NCBI GenBank assembly: GCA_023407175.1
Contig: JAEYMU010000007.1
Location: forward strand, 33,982 to 97,981
Direction: 5' to 3'
From: Bacillota bacterium
Lineage (GTDB): Bacteria; Bacillota_A; Clostridia; Lachnospirales; Lachnospiraceae
Length of the DNA stretch: 64,000 nt
A program made the position numbers and the translations under genes. Under the pieces are notes generated by a model. The model ran no database searches. It was not told where the DNA came from and saw only the letters and a list, made by a program, of their open reading frames with translations. Positions 54,334 through 63,155 of this stretch are shown here, in pieces; position 1 is the stretch's first letter, and each line of letters starts with the position of its first letter.

Positions 54334-56175
54334 CTAATTGCCTCCCTTCATAGATGATATAAGATTATTACCTGTCGGGGAGGCAATGCCTCCCTTCATT
54401 GAATGCATCTTTCCAGCATCCGAGGTTGCAGGATCTCTGTTCTCTGCTGCCACATCAAAATTGCCATATTGATGATGAAATACTGTATAATAATAGCCCT
54501 GTTTTTTCAGAAGCTCCTCATGATTGCCGGCTTCTATTATCCTGCCATTATCCAGGACCAAAATCTGATCTGCATCTTTAATAGAAGAAATACGGTGTGC
54601 TATGATGAATACGGTATGCTTTGCATGGATGGAACCAAGTGCGCTCTGTATCTGGGACTCTGTCTCCATATCAACGGCAGAGGTTGTATCATCCAGAATA
54701 ATAATGGAGGGATTTTTAAGCAATGCCCGTGCAAGTGAGATTCTCTGCTTCTGTCCCCCGGAAAGTCCTACTCCGCGCTCACCGACAATCGTATCGTAGC
54801 CATCCGACATCTGCCTTATAAAATCATCTGCATTTGCAATCTTGGCAGCCTCCACCACCTCCTCGAAGCTGCAGTTTGGTCTGCCGTATGCAATATTACC
54901 CTCGATGGTATCCGAGAACAGGAATACATCCTGCATTGCCATTCCAATATTGGCACGCAGGGAATATAAATCCATATCCCTAAGGTTAATACCGTCAATT
55001 GTAATCTCCCCTGCGGTTACATCATAAAAGCGGCACAGTAAATTCATCAGCGTTGATTTACCCGATCCGGTCGCTCCGATGATGCCGACCGTCTGTCCAG
55101 GCTTTATATGAAAATTAATATCCTTAAGGATTACCTCATCCTCAGCATTGTAGCTTACATGGTTGAATACAATATCCCCTTGAAAACGCCTCTTCTCCAC
55201 TGCATTTTCCGGCTCTCTGATCGTAGGCTCAACCACGATAGTGGAATAAATCTTCTCAACCGAGGTAACAAAACGCTGATAATCGTTTGCCAGCCATCCC
55301 GCCTGACGAAGGGGGTTATTCAACATCCAAAGATACCCGCTTATTGTAACCATCTTACCAATCGACATATCCCCGTTGATTACCATGATGCCGCCGACCA
55401 AATAAAGGATTACGGTCAGAATATTGGCTAGAAATTCGAACACCGGGACATATCTTCTCCAGATCCGGGCCGCATTCAGCTCCGCCTCACGGTATCCGTC
55501 ATTTTCCTTCTCGAATTTCTCTACCTCATAGTCTTCCTTGGTAAAGGCCTTTACAACACGGTTACCGCTCACATTTTCCTGAACGGCAGTGTTTAGACTG
55601 GAGAAATGCTGTCTGATATTGTGAAAAGCCGGCTTTACCTTCCTAAGCTGTTTGCTTGCTACGAAAGCCGATATCGGCAGGACTGCAATCATACAGAGAG
55701 CCAGTCGCCAGTCCACAACAAAAATCATAACTAATGCAATAATGAACAGCAATGAGTTCTCATAGATACTATAGATTACATATGCGACAAAATGCCGGAT
55801 TGCATCCATATCTCCGGTCTGGCGCGACATCAGGTCTCCGGTTCTGTTTTTATTATAAAAGCTAAAGTCCTGTTCCAAAAATCTGCGATAAACATAATCC
55901 CTCATCGTATACAGCATATTCTGGGAGGACCACTCAAAGATAATCAAAAAACAATACCGAAGTACAGCACGAAGGAGGGTGGCCAGTATCATAATACCCA
56001 TCATCAAAGGGAATATCTTTCGATTTCCTCCTTTAATAATATCATCGACAATAATTCCCGATATCTGCGGATTGACGATTGCAATTAAGCTCGTACATGT
56101 AACAAGCACCAGGGCAAAAACCAGTTTTGGACGATATTTTTTAAGAAAACCAAGGAACCATTGCATTGCTGTCAT
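54334..56175 (-). CDS. Heterodimeric ABC exporter subunit A
   Basis: A 613-residue half-transporter: six membrane helices, then an ATPase with GATGSGKST, signature LSGGQKQR and Walker B IIILDDTTSAVD, where Asp takes the place of the catalytic Glu. It has a C-terminal tail of about 40 residues with a repeated SMKGG. The ATG at 56175 follows GGAGG. It is divergent from the AraC gene at 56586, a likely regulator. Confidence 0.93.
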   Translation of the reverse strand: MTAMQWFLGFLKKYRPKLVFALVLVTCTSLIAIVNPQISGIIVDDIIKGGNRKIFPLMMGIMILATLLRAVLRYCFLIIFEWSSQNMLYTMRDYVYRRFLEQDFSFYNKNRTGDLMSRQTGDMDAIRHFVAYVIYSIYENSLLFIIALVMIFVVDWRLALCMIAVLPISAFVASKQLRKVKPAFHNIRQHFSSLNTAVQENVSGNRVVKAFTKEDYEVEKFEKENDGYREAELNAARIWRRYVPVFEFLANILTVILYLVGGIMVINGDMSIGKMVTISGYLWMLNNPLRQAGWLANDYQRFVTSVEKIYSTIVVEPTIREPENAVEKRRFQGDIVFNHVSYNAEDEVILKDINFHIKPGQTVGIIGATGSGKSTLMNLLCRFYDVTAGEITIDGINLRDMDLYSLRANIGMAMQDVFLFSDTIEGNIAYGRPNCSFEEVVEAAKIANADDFIRQMSDGYDTIVGERGVGLSGGQKQRISLARALLKNPSIIILDDTTSAVDMETESQIQSALGSIHAKHTVFIIAHRISSIKDADQILVLDNGRIIEAGNHEELLKKQGYYYTVFHHQYGNFDVAAENRDPATSDAGKMHSMKGGIASPTGNNLISSMKGGN

Positions 56176-56384
56176 ACCAGTACCTCCTCGTATGTATCAC
56201 TGTATTTAAGATTTAAGTACTATTATAGCTAAAACAACTATTTATAGAATGTAGATTATTACATAAATCATGTTATTTTTTATATAAGGAACGTTAATAC
56301 TTTACTACAGATATGAGAAATATACCACAACAAATCTTTGGTAAAATATAGATTTTCTTTTATAAAAATTTCTCAAAAATTTAT

Positions 56385-56413
56385 TTACCTATTTATTGTA
56401 TCAATGATATAAT
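56385..56413 (+). promoter_or_regulatory. Probable promoter of the AraC gene
   Basis: TTTACC (or TTACCT), 17-18 bases, TATAAT ending at 56413, directly before the palindrome array. The leader would be about 165 bases. Confidence 0.5.
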
Positions 56414-56490
56414 GATGCTAATGCATCAGCAGATCGTGATGCTACCGCATCAAAAACCATGATACTAATGCATCAAAAACCTTGATGCAT
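56413..56490 (+). repeat. Array of four TGATGC palindromes
   Basis: TGATGCTAATGCATCA (56413), TGATGCTACCGCATCA (56437), TGATACTAATGCATCA (56460) and half-site TGATGCAT (56483), at 23-24 base spacing. It lies in the divergent gap between the ABC exporter and the AraC gene. Confidence 0.8.
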
Positions 56491-56585
56491 AATAAGGATG
56501 TTCGAACGTACGAAAGAACATAAGCACAGGCGTTTATGGCATCTTATATATATACTGCCGCAATGCAGGCAGAATGGAGGACAAT

Positions 56586-57494
56586 ATGGCCTTTGATTAT
56601 GATATCACATATAATGACTTTAACCCGACTGTCTTTTACGTCTCAAAGGTTAAGATGCTGACGGACGGTGTTTATCATGACCACGATTTTACTGAATTGG
56701 CTTATGTATTATCCGGTAAGGGTAAATATCTTGTAGAGGGCAGAGAATTTGATGTAGAGCCGGGTGATCTTGTCATTTGTAACCCGGGAGTTAAGCATAC
56801 CCATATCGTTACTAACCCGAAGGAGCCTACGATTGAGTTTATCTCCGGTTTTACTGATTTTCATTTTAAAAACATGGCACCTAATTCAATTGAGCTTAAG
56901 GATGGCGGCTGCGTTGTTCACATGTCTGCCGAACTAAAGCAGGAGATTTCAATGCACTGCTATGCTATGATTGCCGAGCGGGAAAGCAACCAGATCGGAC
57001 GCTACTTTATGTTTAAAACCCATCTGATGCAAATGCTGCTTCTGGTGATGCGCGAGATTTCCGAGGTTGAGAAGACGGATCAAAAGGGCTGCAATTTTGA
57101 ATCCTATAATAAGAGCTATGCAGTCAACCGCATTATAAATTATTTAAATGAAAATTACGAACATAAGATATCTTTGGAGCAAATTGCGCATAATATCTAT
57201 CTGAGCCCGGTTTATATCTCCAAAATATTTAAGGAAGAAACCGGAGAATCCCCCATTAACTATTTGATTAAAATTCGTTTGGAAAAAGCCAAGGATATTC
57301 TGCTGAATTCAGACAACGGCAGTATTAAAAACATAGCCAACCAGGTCGGCTACGATGACGTTTATCATTTCAGTAAATTATTCAAGAAGTATTATGGCGT
57401 CTCTCCTTTATATTATCGGAAGAAAATCACTTCCGATAATCTGATGCACGGCGCAGAAAACACGCCTTTTATCAGAAGCATAAAGCGTTTCTGA
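56586..57494 (+). CDS. AraC-family regulator with cupin domain
   Basis: A 302-residue protein: N-terminal cupin (about 20-110; HDHDFTELAYVLSGKGKYLVEGREFDVEPGDLVICNPG), C-terminal AraC domain (about 190-290; ISLEQIAHNIYLSPVYISKIFKEETGESPINYL ... IANQVGYDDVYHFSKLFKKYYGVSP). Such proteins usually bind a small sugar-like or organic ligand. The ATG at 56586 follows GGAGG. Its last codons contain one copy of a hairpin repeat (57411-57439). Confidence 0.9.
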   Translation: MAFDYDITYNDFNPTVFYVSKVKMLTDGVYHDHDFTELAYVLSGKGKYLVEGREFDVEPGDLVICNPGVKHTHIVTNPKEPTIEFISGFTDFHFKNMAPNSIELKDGGCVVHMSAELKQEISMHCYAMIAERESNQIGRYFMFKTHLMQMLLLVMREISEVEKTDQKGCNFESYNKSYAVNRIINYLNENYEHKISLEQIAHNIYLSPVYISKIFKEETGESPINYLIKIRLEKAKDILLNSDNGSIKNIANQVGYDDVYHFSKLFKKYYGVSPLYYRKKITSDNLMHGAENTPFIRSIKRF

Positions 57495-57530
57495 TAACTT
57501 GTATTATCGGAAGAAAATCACCTCCGATAA
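57411..57530 (+). repeat. Duplicated 29-base hairpin at and after the end of the AraC gene
   Basis: TATTATCGGAAGAAAATCAC and TCCGATAA at 57411-57439 (in the gene) and at 57502-57530 (after it), with one base change. Each folds as TTATCGGAAG/CTTCCGATAA. Confidence 0.8.
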
Positions 57531-57599
57531 CTTATATTATGAGAAGAGAACCCTGCGCTAGGATGCAGCAAACGAGCAAGGAAGAAGGTTTACCGTATT

Positions 57600-58364
57600 A
57601 TGAATACATTAGATGCTATATTTACAGGAAGGTCTGTCCGGCACTATCTTCAGGAGAAGCTGGATTGGGAGGAGATCGCGGATATCCTCGATTATGCCAA
57701 TGATCTTCCCAAATTAACGGACTCTATCTCCGTTGAATTCAAGCTAGTCAGCAATATTGAAACGAAACAGGGTTTTCGCGGCCCCTTCAGCATAAAAGCC
57801 CCCTACTATCTTTGCATCTCCTCCGAGGAGAAGGAAGATTATCTTCTGAATGCAGGTTATTTGATGCAACAGCTCAATCTTTACCTGATATCCAGAGGAC
57901 TGGGCACCTGTTATATGGGCGCAAGTCCCGGAATGGGCCTTAAGGGAACTATGAAATATTCCTATGTGGTTGCTCTTGCCTTTGGAAAACCGGCCGCTCC
58001 GCTGCCGCGTGAGAAATCAGAAGCCAAGCGCCTTCCGGAAAAGGACCTGGTTGTATATAAAGAGCAGGTATCCTCTGATATCAGGCAGCTTCTTACTGCT
58101 GCCCGTACGGCTCCCTCCAGCTATAACAGCCAGCCCTGGCGCTTTGTGGTCTACAAAAACCGCATTCATATATTCACCAGGAAGACTCTCCTGCTTACTA
58201 AGGTTTTCGACCATATGAAGATGGTGGATATGGGAATCATGCTAGCCAACCTTATGATGGCTGCCGAGGAGCTGTGGGTAGATGTATCCCTGGGGAAGCT
58301 TGATAATTTAAAAAGCAAGCCCTTACAGAATAATGAATATATTCGTACTGTTTTAATTGGTTGA
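57600..58364 (+). CDS. Nitroreductase-family protein (TM1586 type)
   Basis: A 254-residue flavin-fold protein with two related halves, like the TM1586 group. It begins MNTLDAIFTGRSVRHYLQ, with RSVR in the FMN-binding place, then LNAGYLMQQLNLYLISRGLGTCYMG and a second half with AARTAPSSYNSQPWRF. It probably binds FMN; the substrate is unknown. It follows the AraC gene by about 105 bases on the same strand. Confidence 0.85.
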   Translation: MNTLDAIFTGRSVRHYLQEKLDWEEIADILDYANDLPKLTDSISVEFKLVSNIETKQGFRGPFSIKAPYYLCISSEEKEDYLLNAGYLMQQLNLYLISRGLGTCYMGASPGMGLKGTMKYSYVVALAFGKPAAPLPREKSEAKRLPEKDLVVYKEQVSSDIRQLLTAARTAPSSYNSQPWRFVVYKNRIHIFTRKTLLLTKVFDHMKMVDMGIMLANLMMAAEELWVDVSLGKLDNLKSKPLQNNEYIRTVLIG

Positions 58365-58418
58365 ATTATGTATAAAATATAAATAACAAAGAAAATAAAA
58401 AAATTTGGTTTTAACATA

Positions 58419-58447
58419 TTGACAAAAGATTTAATCTATAGTATATT
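58419..58447 (+). promoter_or_regulatory. Promoter of tRNA-Gly
   Basis: TTGACA, 17 bases, TATATT, about 49 bases before the tRNA. An inverted repeat TGTGCTC/GAGCACA lies between. Confidence 0.85.
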
Positions 58448-58495
58448 ATGTCATGTGCTCACGACAAGCAAGAAACACAGAGCACAGCATAATAT

Positions 58496-58567
58496 GCGCG
58501 AGTGGCTCAGTGGTGGAGTATCGCCTTGCCAAGGCGAGGGTCGCGGGTTCGAATCCCGTCTCGCGCT
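58496..58567 (+). tRNA. tRNA-Gly (anticodon GCC)
   Basis: Acceptor GCGCGAG pairs with CTCGCGC, D arm GCTC/GAGT, anticodon stem CGCCT/AGGCG with loop TTGCCAA, and T arm GCGGGTTCGAATCCCGT. The discriminator is T and CCA is not encoded. The 3' end is the integration point of the element that follows. Confidence 0.96.
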
Positions 58568-58571
58568 GTCT

Positions 58572-58599
58572 AAATCCCTTGATTTTCAAGGGATTTTTT
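58572..58599 (+). terminator. Terminator of tRNA-Gly
   Basis: AAATCCCTTGA pairs with TCAAGGGATTT and is followed by a T run. Confidence 0.85.
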
Positions 58600-58631
58600 G
58601 TTGCGCTGATATGTGCATGGTATGTGCACTG

Positions 58632-59014
58632 TTATTTCGTGCTCTTTTTGTTGTTATTTTTCAGAGCTTTATTCATAATGTCTAAGTTCTCTTGTTCTGT
58701 ATTGGGATTGTAAATATAACTAAGAGTAGTACTTTCATCGACCTGTCCGAGGATATCCCTTATCTTATCCAAGGGCATTCCTTCCGTACACAATCGGCTT
58801 GCAGTTGTTCTTCTTGTGCAGTGAGGACTCTTGTATGTAATTCCTGCATCTCTGCAATATTTACTAAGCCAATAGGTTACTGCTCTTGCTGTTAATCGTT
58901 CACCATTTCTTTCAAAGATAAATTCACCATCGGGATTAAGTACTCTAGCTTTTCTGATACAGTTAGGATATCACGACTAATTGCTTCTTTCAACATCTTA
59001 TCAAAATTTAACAT
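58632..59014 (-). pseudogene. Remnant of a tyrosine-recombinase integrase
   Basis: The frame from about 58972 to 58632 encodes the C-terminal catalytic part of an integrase: LNPDGEFIFERNGERLTARA, SPHCTRRTTASRL (His-x-x-Arg box), LDKIRDILGQVDESTTLSYIYNP (catalytic Tyr). No start and no N-terminal domain remain in that frame. A short frame with MLNFDKMLKEAISRD begins at 59014 in a different phase. It is a decayed integrase at a tRNA-Gly 3' end. Confidence 0.85.
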
Positions 59015-59114
59015 AACGAAACCCTTCTTTCGAAAAAAGGCTTCTGTTTGTTATAATTATTCTTTGATTCAGAGAGTCAAGTTTTAATTCTGCCTTATCA
59101 TTGTTAATAGTTGC

Positions 59115-60353
59115 TTATCTGCCTTTATGACGATTGTTCTCGTGTTCCCCTGGTAAATCTTCTTTGTGGAGAATCTTGTAATCCAATAATTCACGAATGA
59201 ATTTAGGGGATACCTTTATTAATTCCGGTAAAAAGTCTTTAATGCTTTTTACAACAAGGTCATATAATCTGATTTTCTTCTTGGCTTCATTAAGATAAAT
59301 CTGACGCAGGTGTTCATCTGATACCTTAATATTTAGAATGTCGTTGGTCTTATCCTTCTCCAAGGATAGCTCTTTCTCTATTTCAGAGAGTTTTTCCTGT
59401 TGATTTTGAATTTCATGGCTTTGGGCAAGAATTAATTCGTCCTTACTTTTTATCGTTTGATTTAGGTCATCTTTTTCTTTTAGAAGAAGAGCTTTCTTAT
59501 CTTTTTCCATTTTCAGCGCATAGTTGATGGCTTTTTGCTGCTTTATAACATCCTTAACATTAAAAAGGTTAATATGTTCTTCTGGTTCTAAGTCCTTTGC
59601 CCTTTCCACCAGACTCTGTTCTTTTAATTTAATTTCGGCTTCAAGCTTATTAAAAGATATCTCAGCTTCCTTTAACTTAAAGGCTTCGACTTCCAAATGC
59701 TTCTCAGCTTCACCAAAATCATGCTTTTCACCACGGTCAAACCCATATTCTTTGCCGACCGCATTATACATATAATCCTGGAATTTGCGATAACTAAATT
59801 GTCCTTTCCATAGCTCTGTTATGGAGATTCTCTTACAATCTTTCTTTTTATCATGGACTATCGGTATTGCAATCACATGCATATGAGGTGTTACTTTCCC
59901 TTCGGGAAAGAGTGCTTTCATTTCTTCATCTTTAGGATGAAAAGCTTCATCACGATGTACATTCGCAGATAAAATAATGATATCGGTAAAGTAATTCTGA
60001 ATTGCTTGCAATTCCTTTTTGAAGAATACTTCTTGTTCCTCAAGACTCATTTCTGATATTTTCTCACTTGGTGGATACACCAGAAATTCATCCAAGAACT
60101 TTGTTTGCTTTTCTTCTGCCCCTTGCACTTTTAGCTGCCCTTTAAATTCTCCGCTTTCAAACAGACGATTGAACGCAGCGAGATAGGTTTCTCCATCTTT
60201 CAGATTATTTACTATACAGGTGTTAAGATGGGTGAGTGATGCATCAATGTTCTTGTTCCCGTAGTTTTTTAGCGTTCTAAAATTATGTTGATACGGAAAC
60301 CTTACCTTTGATTTTATGTAGCCTTGATGTCGTACAATGCAAACATTTGCCAT
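59115..60353 (-). CDS. MobV/Pre-type relaxase
   Basis: A 412-residue plasmid recombination/mobilisation protein. It has the N-terminal ANVCIVRHQGYIKSKVRFPYQHNFR and LTHLNTCIVN, and the metal-binding HMHV (TPHMHVIAIPIV) near residue 165 typical of MobV relaxases. About residues 240-370 are coiled coil (Glu/Lys-rich). It nicks at oriT to start transfer. The ATG at 60353 has GGAGG at eight bases. It is intact, while its integrase is broken. Confidence 0.85.
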   Translation of the reverse strand: MANVCIVRHQGYIKSKVRFPYQHNFRTLKNYGNKNIDASLTHLNTCIVNNLKDGETYLAAFNRLFESGEFKGQLKVQGAEEKQTKFLDEFLVYPPSEKISEMSLEEQEVFFKKELQAIQNYFTDIIILSANVHRDEAFHPKDEEMKALFPEGKVTPHMHVIAIPIVHDKKKDCKRISITELWKGQFSYRKFQDYMYNAVGKEYGFDRGEKHDFGEAEKHLEVEAFKLKEAEISFNKLEAEIKLKEQSLVERAKDLEPEEHINLFNVKDVIKQQKAINYALKMEKDKKALLLKEKDDLNQTIKSKDELILAQSHEIQNQQEKLSEIEKELSLEKDKTNDILNIKVSDEHLRQIYLNEAKKKIRLYDLVVKSIKDFLPELIKVSPKFIRELLDYKILHKEDLPGEHENNRHKGR

Positions 60354-60371
60354 AAACATTTCCTCCTTTAC

Positions 60372-60516
60372 AAATTTGTTAGTCTGCTACATTAATAAAA
60401 ATGACAGACGAATTTAAAAAGGAGCATTTTTTTACGATTTTTCAATAAGTGATTTTCAGTTCTTTTATTTTAGATTATCTGCATTAACTCACTAGGGCAG
60501 TTAACTGCAACTGCCC
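60372..60516. other. Candidate oriT region upstream of the relaxase
   Basis: Inverted repeats GTCTG/CAGAC with flanking AAATT/AATTT (60372-60414) and GGGCAGTT/AACTGCCC (60495-60516). MobV relaxases usually act on a site just upstream of mob. No known nick sequence was recognised. Confidence 0.3.
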
Positions 60517-60659
60517 TGCTCGCTCTCCGAGGGGTCTGCGACGCTTTTGCATCATCCCCACATCTAGATTAGTAGTGCGAATTGGGATTTATAAGAAATT
60601 GCTTGATTAGTATATGATATTGCATTACAATTACCCTATCAAAGGTAAGGAGGACAGTA

Positions 60660-61043
60660 ATGAAGACAGAAAACAAATTAGTATATAAACTTATCATATA
60701 TTTATTACTGTTCCTTTGCGTAATTAGTATATCATTTCATCTGACTATTTATGGAGTTCAATCTGTTCAAGAGATGCAAGTGGCACAGCTAGCATCTGTA
60801 AATAATGAATATAATTGTTCTAGTGACGGAGGCAATAATTCTTTACTGAATAAAATAATTAGTAATATACTTAATCGTATTAATGCAAGAAATATGTCTG
60901 AGTTACCATTTTATGCGGTTGGTACATTTAGTACAATTATACTTTTTATTCAAATCTGTGAGTACTATTTCTATAAACATGACTATTTTTCTAAAATCTA
61001 TAAAAGGTCTTTAATAGCGCAAAAAATCCGTTTAAATGATTAA
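60660..61043 (+). CDS. Small membrane protein of the integrated element
   Basis: A 127-residue protein with two hydrophobic segments (about 8-30 and 82-102), and between them an Asn/Ser-rich loop. A GGAGG site lies seven bases before the ATG. I do not recognise a family. AT-rich codon use like the rest of the element. Confidence 0.55.
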   Translation: MKTENKLVYKLIIYLLLFLCVISISFHLTIYGVQSVQEMQVAQLASVNNEYNCSSDGGNNSLLNKIISNILNRINARNMSELPFYAVGTFSTIILFIQICEYYFYKHDYFSKIYKRSLIAQKIRLND

Positions 61044-61116
61044 ACCCCTTTTTACACCGTGATATGAAAAGACATTTAAAGGTGTCTTTCTTTTGTTATG
61101 TAAAAAAGGAGTAAAA

Positions 61117-61329
61117 ATGAAAAATAGAATATATAGACGCCTCAAGCAATTTTTTATTATGCTTTCTATTTGCACGACATTATTATCGGGTTCTGTTGCA
61201 GGTAACGAAGTAAGAAAAATTTTAAAGTGCATGGATGAAAGAAATGCAATAATGAGAGAAATAAATGGAGCTGAGAACGAAGAAAATAGTGGTGATAAAC
61301 TCAAGCGAAAAAGTACTCCATATAAATAG
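61117..61329 (+). CDS. Small secreted or membrane-anchored protein of the element
   Basis: A 70-residue frame with a basic N-terminus and one hydrophobic segment (RRLKQFFIMLSICTTLLSG), then a charged tail rich in Glu, Asn and Lys. AAGGAG lies six bases before the ATG. It follows the preceding gene by about 75 bases. No family recognised. Confidence 0.45.
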   Translation: MKNRIYRRLKQFFIMLSICTTLLSGSVAGNEVRKILKCMDERNAIMREINGAENEENSGDKLKRKSTPYK

Positions 61330-61443
61330 ATGTAAATGTTATATTTCTTAAGTATTGGCACAGGTTATAATCATAAAAAATATGTGCACATATATCAGAA
61401 GTGGATGGAACCCCTTTTTTTCAGTATTTGTGAGGTAGGATTT

Positions 61444-61466
61444 TGGTTCGAATCCCGTATCTCGCT
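61444..61466. other. Partial copy of the tRNA-Gly 3' end (candidate attachment site)
   Basis: GGTTCGAATCCCGT followed by ATCTCGC matches GGTTCGAATCCCGTCTCGC at the tRNA 3' end (58548 onward) with one extra A. It would be the right end of an element about 2.9 kb long. Confidence 0.6.
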
Positions 61467-61628
61467 TAACAATTTCCTCAGAAATCTTGAAAAATCAAGG
61501 TCTCTGGGGATTTTTATCTCAGTTACTATGAATATCCTTGAGCAGGTCAATAACATTTATCTCTGAAAGAGCGTTTACAATACTTTGTAGTTTTCTGTTT
61601 CCCTTGGTTGTTCAGTATATAACCAGCG

Positions 61629-61907
61629 TAGAGGCGATATCATTGTATCTAAGATACCGCCTCTATTTCCTAAAATGCCTGCATTGCAATATCTGATTGA
61701 AGATCATTTATTCAGCTCTGCAGGATTGAAATTCCCCGATGATTGATCTTATAATAATATATTAATACCTATAAGAGAAACAAGCTTGGTGTATATCTCC
61801 ATACAGAGTATTCTGTACAATTTATGGTGAAGAAATATAAAAAACCTAGGTGCAAGGCTCATTCCGCCAAAATGAAATCATTCTGCACCCAGTTTTTTAA
61901 TGCAAGA
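61629..61907. other. Gene-free stretch with two hairpins
   Basis: The stretch 61467-62098 shows no convincing gene. It contains TAGAGGCG/CGCCTCTA with TATC/GATA (about 61629-61667) and GGTGCA/TGCACC with A and T tracts (about 61845-61907), both terminator-like. Confidence 0.5.
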
Positions 61908-62098
61908 CAAAATCAAAACTGATGGACAATACGCTAATATTGATATACTTTTTATTGGAAGCAAGTATATACCTTTACATAAAGTGTAGATAATACACTT
62001 TAAAAATGAGTGCACGCAATTTTATTGGGAATTTATTCTTGCCAGATTTAATTAATAAGTTATAATGTAAATAAGTAACAATAAAAGCAGGTGAGTAT

Positions 62099-62452
62099 AT
62101 GAAAAAAGCAATACCATTAAAAAAGATTATATTTAAAGTTTTTATTATTCTGTTTACGATTAATGTTTCATTTTGTATACTACCTGGCGGAATCATTCCA
62201 AGTTATGGATTATTCGGAGAAGTAGCATCATTCTTTGCTGTTGAAAACCAAGAGAGTAGTATTCAATCGAATCCAATTAAAGGCATTTCAAATAAACAAT
62301 ATAAAGCACGAATTAACAATGAACAACAAAAAGTATTATATGAATGGCTTGTGTTTATAATCGCAATACTTTCTATGCTTTATTTGCAGCACTGGTTTGT
62401 ATTTTCGGATTATATAACACCCGTTGTATTGAAAGTACGTATGAATAATTGA
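62099..62452 (+). CDS. Small membrane protein
   Basis: A 117-residue frame with an N-terminal membrane or signal segment (IIFKVFIILFTINVSFCILPGG) and a second near the C-terminus (LVFIIAILSMLYLQHWFVF). AGGTGAG precedes the ATG. Its layout is like the protein at 60660, and the two may be related. No family recognised. Confidence 0.5.
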   Translation: MKKAIPLKKIIFKVFIILFTINVSFCILPGGIIPSYGLFGEVASFFAVENQESSIQSNPIKGISNKQYKARINNEQQKVLYEWLVFIIAILSMLYLQHWFVFSDYITPVVLKVRMNN

Positions 62453-62501
62453 AACCTTTTTCTTTCATTTACTTAAAAATAGTTTGAAAAAGGAGAATTT
62501 T

Positions 62502-62885
62502 ATGTTTGAACATGATTACATTATGCGTCTGATTCATGAAATAATCAGAACTTTATTAAAGTTACTTTTTAATATAGATTCGGATAAGAAAGAGGTTCTT
62601 ATATTTACAGAAAAAGAAGCAGAAACAAAGTATGATGAACTTCTAAATCTCATCGACAAAGGCGAAATAAATGAAGCAGAGAACAAATTGTTAGATGAGT
62701 TAAATCCCGAAGATATACAATATTATAAAATTGCGCTTATGTTTTACTCCTATCTTAATGAAAAAGAGATCGATTTTCTTGAAGAACACAATTTTTCAAA
62801 AGACGAAATTATTGATGGCTTAAAATATGTTTCGGAAACCTATGGCTATGGAAGTATTGCTAATGCTCTTCTGAGTACATTATAA
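62502..62885 (+). CDS. DUF6483-like helical protein
   Basis: A 127-residue acidic helical protein, FEHDYIMRLIHEIIRTLLKLLFNIDSD at the N-terminus, which I recognise as a DUF6483-type protein of Lachnospiraceae. The middle and end contain pairs of helices like a TPR fold (AETKYDELLNLIDKGEINEAENKLLDEL). The ATG at 62502 follows AGGAG. Its role is not known. Confidence 0.7.
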   Translation: MFEHDYIMRLIHEIIRTLLKLLFNIDSDKKEVLIFTEKEAETKYDELLNLIDKGEINEAENKLLDELNPEDIQYYKIALMFYSYLNEKEIDFLEEHNFSKDEIIDGLKYVSETYGYGSIANALLSTL

Positions 62886-62977
62886 GATTAATTCATTATT
62901 AAATACTATCTCAAGACTGTTTCAAAGTTCGTGTAAACACAAAAACTGATATAAAATTTTATAATTCTTTAGGTTAG

Positions 62978-63052
62978 AATCGATGATGGTGTAAACGAAA
63001 AAGCAGTTTTGGCTTGCCAGTAACTGCCTTTTCGTTTACACCATCATCGATT
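62978..63052. repeat. Long inverted repeat, possible mobile-element hairpin
   Basis: AATCGATGATGGTG.. and its complement pair for 24 bases without a mismatch (62978-63001 with 63029-63052). The pairing extends a further six bases after one mismatch, leaving a loop near 63009-63021. A GTGTAAAC sequence about 60 bases to its left (near 62932) resembles part of the arm. Confidence 0.85.
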
Positions 63053-63054
63053 TC

Positions 63055-63155
63055 TCCTGCAATATTTACTAAGCCAATAGGTAACTGATCTTGCTGTTAA
63101 TCGCTCGCCATTTCTTTCAAAGATAAACTCACCATCGGGATTAAGTTCTCTATGT
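63055..63155 (-). pseudogene. Second integrase fragment
   Basis: The minus strand encodes LNPDGEFIFERNGERLTARS, then VTYWLSKYC, nearly the same as part of the remnant at 58632-58972. It is cut off at the inverted repeat 62978-63052. The stretch 63156-63528 shows no supported gene. Confidence 0.75.

Noticed and set aside
56413..56490. Short CRISPR-like array
   Set aside because: Repeats are 16-base palindromes with 7-8 base gaps, far too short for spacers; operators fit better.
61336..61566. 76-residue plus-strand ORF
   Set aside because: It has no ribosome site and covers the partial tRNA copy, so it is chance.
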